Of a stretch of DNA of 64,000 nucleotides, positions 27,601-34,353 are shown piece by piece. The translations under genes were made by a program, and so were the position numbers. Under the pieces are notes generated by a model. That model was given only the letters and a program-made list of their open reading frames with translations, was not told where the DNA came from and made no database searches. The first letter of the stretch is position 1; every line of letters starts with the position of its first letter. Source of the stretch: Photobacterium gaetbulicola Gung47 (lineage in GTDB: Bacteria; Pseudomonadota; Gammaproteobacteria; Enterobacterales; Vibrionaceae); NCBI GenBank assembly GCA_000940995.1, contig CP005973.1, forward strand, positions 124,001 to 188,000. The letters are read 5' to 3'.

Positions 27601-27732
27601 CTGCCGGATCACAAATTCCGGGTCTTCAAAGCGTCCGAGCTTGAGGTAGCTGAGGTAACCGCCGATCAAGGTCAGGGCGATCAAGACCCAAACACTGGTG
27701 CGTTTGGCTAATGTATAGCGCGCAATATTCAT
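24676..27732 (-). CDS. RND efflux transporter, inner-membrane permease
   Basis: A 1018-residue proton-driven multidrug or solute exporter of the HAE-1/RND family. Two sets of six membrane segments surround two periplasmic loops. The intramembrane acidic relay is visible as ALGMLVDNAIVVTDGIL (about residues 397-413); the same-type motif SLVGMMVKNAIVLVDQ lies in the second half. The start codon overlaps the adaptor's stop by one base (TAATG), so the two are translated together. It needs an outer-membrane TolC-type channel, none of which is encoded here. Transcription once ended at the hairpin 22723-22747, now 1.9 kb away across the intron. Confidence 0.93.
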   Translation of the reverse strand: MNIARYTLAKRTSVWVLIALTLIGGYLSYLKLGRFEDPEFVIRQAVIVTPYSGATAQEVSDEITDVIEGAVQSLQEVKEVTSVSKQGMSEVTVEIKRNFSQTDAELQQVWDKLRRKINDAQRMLPPGAGPSIVNDDFADVFAQFYAVTGEGYSDKQLQDYVDDLRRELVLVPGVSKTTTMAEKQEAIFVEIASARLEQFGLSAEQIYQVLQKQNMVTVAGTLETESMRVAVVPTSSVRTFDDLKNLQIGIGENNTILRLGDIAAVTRGYQEPTSVLMRYNGMRAVGLGISNVAGGNVVEMGDAVTARIAELESQRPVGIELHNISIQSESVKASVADFINNLIAAVVIVFVVLLLFMGVRTGIIIGFVLVLTVAGTLIVMLIDDIAMQRISLGALIIALGMLVDNAIVVTDGILTRLQKNPNANREEISAEIVDETKWPLLGGTIVGICAFSAIGLSPSNMGEYAGSLFWVILYSMFLSWVLAITVTPLLCHDFIKVNAQKNNAQPGRASKLYKGVLVKVLNNQKTSIMVMVAVFIIGVKAFGYVPPGFMPESQRAQFAIDVFLPQGSDISRTESIMLDIEKDVRAKDGVTNTISFIGSGGLRFMLTYSAEPENPSYGQLLVDVDDYNIIESLVAELQVELGERYQDASINVWKFMLGPGGGKKIEAAFKGPDSEVLRQLAEQAKVLMNNNPNLIAVQDDWRQQVPVLSPVFSAEKTQQFGLTTQELNSAIAQSLSGRQVGVYREGNDLVPIVVRAPKDERNHEYAIEQTQVFSSTAGSFIQLSQLIESNDVVWQDAMLRRVDRIPTIMAQADPAPGVLTSTAFESIRAEIENMPLPLGYQLEWHGEYKDAKEADEGLMLSAPYGFTAMVLAVVFMFNGIRQALVIWLTVPLAVVGVAIGLIIFQTPFEFMATLGFLSLVGMMVKNAIVLVDQADNEIHAGKEPYHAIIDAAMSRARPVILGATTTILGVAPLLIDPFFKSMAVTIMFGLLFATVLTLVVIPLNYALFFKIKPLNAEQ

Positions 27733-28823
27733 TATTTAGCCTCCATCACAATGGGTCTTACCTTGATGTTTTCAGATAAACTTGCCGTGCCTGCAACCAC
27801 GATTTGTTCGCCAACTTGCAAGTTGGAGGTAACTTCTACTCGGCTGCCTCTTAGTGCACCTGTCGTTATAAAGCGTTTTTCCAATTGGTTCTCGCTGTTT
27901 ACCAACCATAGGTATTGTTGACCTTGGTTATCGGGCAAAATGGCTGACAATGGGGCTGTAATAGAGGTCGATACTGCTTGTTTGTCATCACCTGGAATAA
28001 CCCTTACAGTCATGCCAGGCAGAACCACGGTGTCGTTGAGCGCAACAAAACCCAGTGTTACTGAGTAGGTCTGGGTAACCGGATCTGGCTTGGTTGAGTA
28101 GGTTTTCAAGGTCAGCTCAAATTGCTTGCCCTGCAAGGCAGGGATTTGCGCCATGATTGTTGGCGAATGCTGGTCTTCTTTTAGCATCAGTCTCTCTGGT
28201 ACATCTATCACCACTTCCATATCTGTTAAGTCATGAATAGACAGAATATTTTCGTTGGCCTGTACCAATACATGGGTATTGCGGTGCTTGCGGCTGATAA
28301 TGCCGTCAAACGGTGCCAGCAGGTGGGTTTCCTCCAACCGGCGCTCAGCTTCGTCTAGGCGGTGTTGGGCGAGGCGGAAGCGGACTTCAATTTCTTCCAG
28401 CTGGCTTTTGGAAATTGCCTGGCTGGACTCAAAGATGGATTTGGCGCGCTGATATTCTGTTTGCATATTGCGCATCTCAATACGTGCAGAGTTTAAGTTT
28501 GTCTCGGCGTCTTTAGGATCCAGTTTAGCCAGCAGGTCCCCTTTCTTCACTTCATCACCTTCTTTTACCAGTACTTTAACCAAGCGGCCGGAGGCGCGAA
28601 ATGAGAGATCGGCCTGCTGCGCGGCTTGAACGGTGCCGCTGAGGCTCATTTCCGATGTACTGGAAAAGCTAACCGTTTCGGTCATGGCAGGACGGACTAC
28701 CGGCTCCTTGGTTTCTGCCGGTGACTCCGAATTACAACCCGTTAAAATTACAACGGATAGCGCTAGGCCAATAGCGGCTTTCAGTAGTTTGTAATTGGCT
28801 GAGGTTGGAAGTGGTAACTTCAT
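27732..28823 (-). CDS. RND efflux periplasmic adaptor lipoprotein
   Basis: A 363-residue membrane-fusion protein that links the RND permease to an outer-membrane channel. The start ATG 28823 is chosen because the signal peptide with lipobox ILTGC begins there; an upstream in-frame start at 28880 would add 19 residues. The body has lipoyl, coiled-coil hairpin (about residues 95-180 by heptads), beta-barrel and membrane-proximal segments (LSAILPDNQGQQYLWLVN). It is the first gene of the two-gene efflux operon; no regulator is adjacent. Confidence 0.92.
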   Translation of the reverse strand: MKLPLPTSANYKLLKAAIGLALSVVILTGCNSESPAETKEPVVRPAMTETVSFSSTSEMSLSGTVQAAQQADLSFRASGRLVKVLVKEGDEVKKGDLLAKLDPKDAETNLNSARIEMRNMQTEYQRAKSIFESSQAISKSQLEEIEVRFRLAQHRLDEAERRLEETHLLAPFDGIISRKHRNTHVLVQANENILSIHDLTDMEVVIDVPERLMLKEDQHSPTIMAQIPALQGKQFELTLKTYSTKPDPVTQTYSVTLGFVALNDTVVLPGMTVRVIPGDDKQAVSTSITAPLSAILPDNQGQQYLWLVNSENQLEKRFITTGALRGSRVEVTSNLQVGEQIVVAGTASLSENIKVRPIVMEAK

Positions 28824-29522
28824 TAATGCTGTCTCCGAAATGCTCGTTGTCAATGCGTGTTCTAAGTGTTGGTTTGTCATTTAATGTGGCTAATGGTAAA
28901 GAGCGTGCGGGGGGAACACTATGTATAAGAGATATTCATTTTTGGCAGAGCGCCATTACTGGCGGAGTCGATATTGTGCGTTTGTCTAGAAATGTGGGTG
29001 GAAGCTTTTTGTGGCAGGTGATTCTGCTGAGTGAGTGTTCGTTGGTTGGTTGCTGGTTGCTGGATTACAGGTACAGGGCATCGCTGCCCGGTTGGCCATA
29101 TCTGTAAAGTGGCGCAGGCTGGAGGGGGAAGTGATTAGTGGATAATTAATAGTTTCAACAGGTAGGCACTGAGATCAATGCGTATAATCGCGATAATAAT
29201 TAGGCCCCATACAAGGGGTTCCAATAAAAGATTCAGCTTTATCATTGTGAAAAATCCTAAATACACCATTGCCGCGAGGGGAAAATTGCTGATCGTAAGA
29301 CAAAAAATCTGTGTGTGTTGTTTAAAACCAAGTTTATGGGTTAACGGTGGTAGTGGCTATGGATAAGAGAAATTCATATTTGAAGATTCAGTCTGTTGGC
29401 GAAAGCCGGTTGAACCATGGCCAAAATGGTATCAACGGCGCGTTACATCAATGATTGCGTGTCTGCGTTAGTTTAGAGTGGCCCTGCTAGATGTTTGTAT
29501 ATTTTTGAAAGTTGAGTAGTTG
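28824..29522. other. Long intergenic region without a recognised gene
   Basis: About 700 bases between the divergent efflux operon and the NifW-like gene. A 62-codon plus frame at 29178-29366 lacks a ribosome site and protein-like composition, so it is not called. No RNA, repeat or hairpin of note. It presumably holds both promoters and could bind the efflux pump regulator. Confidence 0.4.
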
Positions 29523-29798
29523 ATGAGTCAGAACGACATTCTGCAAAAAATAGCCAGCTTTACGTCAATCGAGCAGGCGTTGGAGTACTTTGAAATTGAC
29601 TTCGATAGTAAGTTTATCAATGAGTACCGCACCCAACTGGTCAAGCGCTTCAATGGTTACTTATTGATTTCAAAACCTGACGACTGGTTCTCTGCCCGTC
29701 GTGCTCTGAAAAATGCCTACTGCAAGGTGCAACGAGGCCGGTTGGACCCGCATACCCGCTCGGCCTGCCGTGGCTGTACCTCGTGTCAGCGGCGATAA
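29523..29798 (+). CDS. nifW: NifW-like protein
   Basis: A 91-residue protein resembling the NifW family, which protects nitrogenase from oxygen. Shared features are a helical opening, the block YFEIDFDSKFINEYRTQLV, KRFNGYLL and WFSARRALKNAY. It lies outside any nif cluster and has a short C-terminal tail with CRGCTSCQ that could bind a metal; the tail is not usual for NifW. Therefore a role in nitrogen fixation is doubtful. ATG 29523 follows a TTG at 29520. A terminator separates it from the convergent uspA gene. Confidence 0.65.
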   Translation: MSQNDILQKIASFTSIEQALEYFEIDFDSKFINEYRTQLVKRFNGYLLISKPDDWFSARRALKNAYCKVQRGRLDPHTRSACRGCTSCQRR

Positions 29799-29822
29799 TA
29801 AGCGATAGCCTTGCTGTTAGTA

Positions 29823-29858
29823 AAAAGCCGACTCTGCGGGAAAGCGGATTCGGCTTTT
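29823..29858. terminator. Bidirectional intrinsic terminator
   Basis: AAAAGCCGA at 29823-29831 and TCGGCTTTT near the other end; serves the convergent NifW-like and uspA genes. Confidence 0.8.
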
Positions 29859-29882
29859 GCTGGCTAAGTTAATGTTTCAGAA

Positions 29883-30302
29883 CTAGATGGGTACCACGAG
29901 GATATCAACCGGTGATTTGTTGATGAGGTGCTTGGAGTAAGAAATAATATTGCTCCAGAAATCATGGTGATGACCACAAATGATCAGTTCGACCCCGTTA
30001 TCTTGGATGATACCTTGTAGCTTGTTGCTCAAGTCACCGGTACCCACCAAGAAGTGTTTGATTGGATAGTCTGTATCGGTTTCGAAGGCTTTGAGCTGCG
30101 CCATTTTGGCTTCACCCAGAGGGTTTTCGTCCGGGGTCTTCTTGATATCAACCAGCTCTGGGTAGATTTCCCCGTGTGTGCCGTCAATGTGGACAAAAGA
30201 GACCTCTGCATTGAGTAGCTTTGCTAGAAAAACAGCTCTATCAATTAGCACATTGGTTTCTTCAGTTAGTTCAAGTGCAACTAGGATATGTTTGTATTTC
30301 AT
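29883..30302 (-). CDS. uspA: Universal stress protein UspA
   Basis: A 139-residue universal stress protein close to E. coli UspA, a dimer formed under growth arrest and stress. MKYKHILVALELTEETNVLI opens the Rossmann-like fold; the conserved LVGTGDLSNKLQ and LIICGHHHDFWSNI lie before the final strand VDILVVPI. The glycine-rich ATP motif of the ATP-binding USP class is absent, as in UspA. ATG 30302 has GGAGAG upstream. It is monocistronic. Confidence 0.9.
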   Translation of the reverse strand: MKYKHILVALELTEETNVLIDRAVFLAKLLNAEVSFVHIDGTHGEIYPELVDIKKTPDENPLGEAKMAQLKAFETDTDYPIKHFLVGTGDLSNKLQGIIQDNGVELIICGHHHDFWSNIISYSKHLINKSPVDILVVPI

Positions 30303-30510
30303 AACTACGCTCTCCTGCTTAGTAATTTGCCGAAGTAACTCAAAGTTACTTGGATATAACTCCAGCATAGTTCGAGACAGAAAAAAATAGTGTCGAAGAT
30401 GTCTCAGAATAGCTAAAAAGCATTTAATTTGTTGAAATGTAATACAATAGTGCTGACAAGGCGGCGTCTTATCATTGCGTGTATTTATGCCTACCCTGTT
30501 GTTGTCTAAT

Positions 30511-30570
30511 TTCTATACCGGTCACAGCATGGCTGGTGGCAAATTGGGTATGCTGAGTCTTGTCTATAAT
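30511..30570 (+). promoter_or_regulatory. Candidate tna promoter with possible CRP site
   Basis: A perfect TATAAT -10 lies at 30565-30570; the -35 is weak. TTCTA-N6-TCACA at 30511-30526 resembles half of a CRP site (TGTGA-N6-TCACA), centred about 58 bp upstream of the predicted start, near the class I spacing in the E. coli tna promoter. A weak -35 with CRP help fits catabolite control. Confidence 0.45.
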
Positions 30571-30623
30571 CAAGTGAAGTTATAGGCAATACTTACCCTG
30601 TTTATTTGTGAAGGAAAGCAAAT

Positions 30624-30722
30624 ATGACCTGCCAATCTGCTGTGGTGACGCCTGACATCACCTTAATGATGTCGGCATGGTTCAATCAAGACTTCCGCCT
30701 TTCGAACGACTTCCCTGTTTAG
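30624..30722 (+). CDS. tnaC: TnaC tryptophanase leader peptide
   Basis: A 32-residue leader ahead of tnaA, with AAGGA at 30611-30615. It keeps the TnaC arrest residues with the exact spacing: Trp19, Asp23 and Pro31, that is WFNQD then seven residues then Pro (E. coli Trp12, Asp16, Pro24). One residue (Val32) follows the proline before a TAG stop. Free tryptophan stalls the ribosome here, which blocks Rho and lets tnaA be transcribed. The 129 bases to tnaA should carry the Rho-dependent region (C-rich stretches CTCGGGCTTACC and similar). Confidence 0.88.
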   Translation: MTCQSAVVTPDITLMMSAWFNQDFRLSNDFPV

Positions 30723-30851
30723 TCTCTTTGCTCGGGCTTACCGGCATTTTACCCATATAAACCGATTTCATCAGTGTGGCCTTCACACCGTTGATTTAAT
30801 TGTCTATTGCCGCTGGCTGATAAGTCCAGGCGGCTTTATTGGAGAAAAGAG

Positions 30852-32258
30852 ATGAAAAGGATCCCTGAACCATTCCGTATCAAGATGGTAGAGCGAATTC
30901 GGATGACCGATGAAGAAGATCGTCGCAAGGCATTAATCGAAGCGGGCTATAATCCGTTTATGCTGCGCAGCGAGGATGTGTATATCGACCTGTTGACTGA
31001 CTCGGGCACCGGGGCGATGAGTGACAACCAGTGGGCTGGCTTGATGATGGGGGACGAGGCGTATGCCGGAAGCCGTAACTATTACAATCTCTGCCAGGCC
31101 GTTCAACATTTCTTCCGTTACAAGTTAACCGTACCTGCTCATCAGGGGCGGGGAGCCGAGCAAATTCTGTTTCCATGCCTAATTGAACGTATGCGCAGTG
31201 TCAGGGGAGGGACAGAAGCGATATTCCTCTCCAACTTCCACTTTGATACCACTGCAGGCCATATTGAAATGAGCGGCGGTAAGGCCATCAACTTACTGAC
31301 TGAAAGTGCCTTCCATACCTCTATCTATGATGACTGGAAAGGTAATTTTGACCTCGAGAAGCTTGAAGCGGCGATTGAAAAATATGGCTCGACAAACATT
31401 GCCGCCATCATCACCACGGTAACGTGCAATAGCTCGGGCGGCCAGCCGGTCGCAATGGAAAACATGCGGGCGGTGTATGAGCTGGCGCAGAAGAACGATA
31501 TTCCGGTGGTGATTGACTCGGCCCGGTACTGCGAAAATGCCTATTTTATCAAGCAACGTGAAGCGGGCTATGCGGATAAATCCATTCTGGCGATCATCCG
31601 CGAAATGTACCAGTATGGCGATATCCTGACGATGTCGGCGAAAAAAGATCCTATGGTCAATATCGGTGGGCTTTGTTGTATTAAAGATCACGAAGAGCTG
31701 TTTCAAGCGGTGCGTACGCGCTGTGTTCCTATGGAAGGCTTTGTTACCTATGGCGGAATGGCCGGACGGGATATGGAAGCTTTGGCCCGGGGATTATATG
31801 AAGCAGCGGATGAAGACTTTCTTCACTACCGGATCAGCCAGGTGAAATATCTCGGCGAGCGGTTGCGCGAAGGCGGGGTACCTATCCAATACCCTACCGG
31901 CGGTCATGCGGTGTTTGTCGATGCCAAGAAGATGCTGCCTCATATCCCTCCTCACCAATTCCCGGCTCACGCGCTGTGCAATGAGCTTTATCTGGAGTCT
32001 GGTGTGCGAGCGGTGGAAATCGGCTCGTTGCTGATGGGGCGGGATCCGCAAACCGGGAAGCAGAAAGAGACGGCCTTGGAGCTAATGAGACTGACGATTC
32101 CCCGGCGGGTATATACCAATGACCATATGGACTACGTTGCCGATGCGCTCATAGCGGTTAGCCAGCGGGCCGGTGAGATCTGTGGGTTGGAATTTGAGTA
32201 CGAGCCACCAGTGTTACGTCATTTTACTGCAAGGCTGAAGCCGGTGAAGTGTGAGTGA
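30852..32258 (+). CDS. tnaA: Tryptophanase
   Basis: A 468-residue PLP enzyme that splits tryptophan into indole, pyruvate and ammonia. The PLP lysine is in SAKKDPMV (Lys265). Conserved blocks are DLLTDSGTGAMSDNQWAG, VPAHQGRGAEQ, PVVIDSARYCENAYFIKQRE and RLTIPRRVYTNDHMD. The block VRAVEIGS carries Ile where tyrosine phenol-lyase has Arg (MERG), and DSAR replaces DATR, so I call tryptophanase; residues such as MSDNQWAG and the AGRDMEA block are shared with phenol-lyase. It follows tnaC and is not followed by tnaB in this window. ATG 30852 has GGAG upstream. Confidence 0.9.
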   Translation: MKRIPEPFRIKMVERIRMTDEEDRRKALIEAGYNPFMLRSEDVYIDLLTDSGTGAMSDNQWAGLMMGDEAYAGSRNYYNLCQAVQHFFRYKLTVPAHQGRGAEQILFPCLIERMRSVRGGTEAIFLSNFHFDTTAGHIEMSGGKAINLLTESAFHTSIYDDWKGNFDLEKLEAAIEKYGSTNIAAIITTVTCNSSGGQPVAMENMRAVYELAQKNDIPVVIDSARYCENAYFIKQREAGYADKSILAIIREMYQYGDILTMSAKKDPMVNIGGLCCIKDHEELFQAVRTRCVPMEGFVTYGGMAGRDMEALARGLYEAADEDFLHYRISQVKYLGERLREGGVPIQYPTGGHAVFVDAKKMLPHIPPHQFPAHALCNELYLESGVRAVEIGSLLMGRDPQTGKQKETALELMRLTIPRRVYTNDHMDYVADALIAVSQRAGEICGLEFEYEPPVLRHFTARLKPVKCE

Positions 32259-32298
32259 TTGTGTTAAAGGTGTTAAATGGTAACCACTTTGCTGAAAG

Positions 32299-32332
32299 AA
32301 CCACCGCGGGTCGATGGCTTACGGTGGTTTTT
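32299..32332 (+). terminator. Intrinsic terminator of tnaA
   Basis: AACCACCG and CGGTGGTT with a 15-nt loop, followed by T-run. Confidence 0.82.
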
Positions 32333-32426
32333 GACCGATTTCTAACGTAGTGATGACGCTGTGCCCACAATCATAACGCTACAATAAATACCAAGTTATA
32401 TGAGAATGCTCATTAAGGATATCAAA

Positions 32427-32993
32427 ATGAAAAAGACCTTACTTGCACTGGTTGTGGCTGGCTTCGTACTGACGGGATGTGATCAAAAAGCCACACCTGA
32501 ATCCCCATCTCAAACAGAGACTGATTCTGCAGTCGTGGTTGAAAACCCAACTCAAGCCGGTGGTGCTTCAACAACAGAAACACCGGTGACTTTGCCAGAG
32601 GTTGAGCAAACGGAAGCTGTCCCAGCGCAACTGCCTGAAGTGGCACAGCCAGTAGCCGATTCTGCTCACAGCGCCCGTAATGCATTGGACTGGAATGGTA
32701 CCTATACCGGTATCCTGCCTTGTGCCGATTGCGAAGGGATCAAGACTGAGCTGGTGGTAAAAAAGGATGGTACGTTTATCCTGACCGAGGTGTACTTGGG
32801 CAAGGAAGACAATACCTTTGAATACGAAGGTTCCTTTAACTGGAATACTGCCGGCAACACCATAGCCCTGCCGGGTGCCGGAGATGATGTTGTGCAGTAC
32901 TTTGTCGGCGAGAACCAGTTGTTCCGCTTAGACCAAGAAGGTAACCGGGTGACCGGAGAGTTGGCGAGCAATTACGTGCTACGAAAGCAGTAG
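32427..32993 (+). CDS. NlpE-like copper-stress lipoprotein
   Basis: A 188-residue lipoprotein: lipobox LTGC at about residue 17, a long Pro/Thr/Glu/Val linker (about 25-90), then an NlpE N-terminal-type domain (about 92-188) with WNGTYTGILPCADCEGI, KDGTFILTEVYLGKED and a final strand. In E. coli NlpE the CXXC (here CADC) senses redox and copper and signals through Cpx. The C-terminal SH3-like NlpE domain is missing, and the linker is unusually long. ATG 32427 has AAGGAT upstream. Confidence 0.83.
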   Translation: MKKTLLALVVAGFVLTGCDQKATPESPSQTETDSAVVVENPTQAGGASTTETPVTLPEVEQTEAVPAQLPEVAQPVADSAHSARNALDWNGTYTGILPCADCEGIKTELVVKKDGTFILTEVYLGKEDNTFEYEGSFNWNTAGNTIALPGAGDDVVQYFVGENQLFRLDQEGNRVTGELASNYVLRKQ

Positions 32994-33073
32994 TGCTCGG
33001 TGATGGGAACTGAAGAAACGATGTGGCTATTGCAAGTAAAAGACCAACGTCCATTTGCGAGTCATCAATGATA

Positions 33074-33095
33074 AAAGCCTCTCAGTTGAGAGGCT
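33074..33095 (-). terminator. Intrinsic terminator
   Basis: AAGCCTCTCA and TGAGAGGCTT; on the minus strand a T-rich stretch follows. It ends the gene at 33109. Confidence 0.7.
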
Positions 33096-33108
33096 TGGTT
33101 TGCACAGG

Positions 33109-34113
33109 CTATTTCGCAACGGCATTTGGGAAGTTTTGCATTTCTTCAACGGCTTGTGCCTTATCGATTGGACGGTAAGCGCGTAGCACAAAGTTCCAAC
33201 CGGCGTCATTCATTTCAATCACGTTGTTTGCTGCACCACAGGCCTCGCCTTTTGGTGCAAAGTGAATGGTGTAAGAACCGTCTTTATTTGCTGTTGCCGA
33301 GGTTGAATCTGCACTGTTTTTGTCGGTCATCAACCAACCTTCTCCAGAGTAAGCGGTGATGGACCAGTAGCCACCTTTATCATAACTCAGTGTCGGTTTT
33401 TCGAAAGTAATGCTGGCACACTCAACTTTACCCGTTCCGGCTCGTGTGGAATATATCGCATAATCTGCTGGTAGGCCTGCCCAACCGGATGCTGTACCTA
33501 TCATGAAATCCTTGTTATCAGGCGTTGCAGTAATGCCCGTCGTAAAGGCTTTTTCCGTTTTGATGTCAGTGACCTGTTTTTCCCATTTTGCACGAATGGC
33601 ATCACGAGAAGCGTTATCCCAATCTTCTGCCGGCTTGAAGGGCTTGGCTGATTTAGCATCAATAACGGCAGCATCTTGTAGGCGGTGGGCTTCATCCATG
33701 CCTGCGGTCGTAGCGGTCCGCATTAGGATGTAAATGTAGTCTGACCCAGCCTTTTTTGAATCAATGTAAATCTCCTCACCACCATAAATCGCCATGTGAT
33801 TATCATGGTTGTTGTTGAAGAAATGCATGATTTGGTATGCATCACCTTTGGCCAAGCGGAAGGTTGCTCCTTTAGAAACATCTACCACTGCCGTTGAGTA
33901 CAGCAAGTCGGTGTTTGAACGAATGATCATCTGATTATCAACAGTGACGTTGTCGCGGTTATGGTCAAACCGGTTGATTGGTTGACGTTCTAACTGCTGA
34001 GTGAAGTAAAGATCGGTTTCGGCGCGGGCGAAGTTGGCGTCAGTCACTTCGACGGCAGCCATTGTCTGCATTGAAGTGATGGCAATAACAGTCGCTAGGA
34101 TAGTCTTTTTCAT
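33109..34113 (-). CDS. DUF1254/DUF1214-type periplasmic protein
   Basis: A 334-residue exported protein with signal peptide ending after TMA (residue 19). Residues about 60-100 match DUF1254 style (MIIRSNTDLLYSTAVVDV), and the C-terminal part matches DUF1214 style (ITFEKPTLSYDKGGYWSITAYSG). Such proteins are beta-sandwich-like and of unknown function. It is monocistronic. The ribosome site is upstream of ATG 34113, close to AAGG. Confidence 0.78.
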   Translation of the reverse strand: MKKTILATVIAITSMQTMAAVEVTDANFARAETDLYFTQQLERQPINRFDHNRDNVTVDNQMIIRSNTDLLYSTAVVDVSKGATFRLAKGDAYQIMHFFNNNHDNHMAIYGGEEIYIDSKKAGSDYIYILMRTATTAGMDEAHRLQDAAVIDAKSAKPFKPAEDWDNASRDAIRAKWEKQVTDIKTEKAFTTGITATPDNKDFMIGTASGWAGLPADYAIYSTRAGTGKVECASITFEKPTLSYDKGGYWSITAYSGEGWLMTDKNSADSTSATANKDGSYTIHFAPKGEACGAANNVIEMNDAGWNFVLRAYRPIDKAQAVEEMQNFPNAVAK

Positions 34114-34353
34114 ATCGCAAACCTTGAGGAATCATCAAAAGATGAATACACAGTATAGAATCACTTATAATCACTGAAATGAATTGTTGTTATTTGTATG
34201 ATGACCAAAAGGAATTGACAGGATTAAAAGAGGCGACTGGCTCTGCAAGATAACCAGGTCGATTACAAATGAAAAAAGATCTGGCGAAACCAGATCTTTT
34301 TGATGTTGCCAGTATGTCTACCGTTGGCTGTTTATTTGGTAGTGTAGTAATGC

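Noticed and set aside
29178..29366. Plus-strand 62-residue ORF
   Set aside because: Basic, low-complexity composition and no ribosome site; a chance frame in AT-rich DNA.
30852..32258. Tyrosine phenol-lyase
   Set aside because: Several blocks are shared with phenol-lyase, but EIGS (no Arg), DSAR and the TnaC leader upstream point to tryptophanase.
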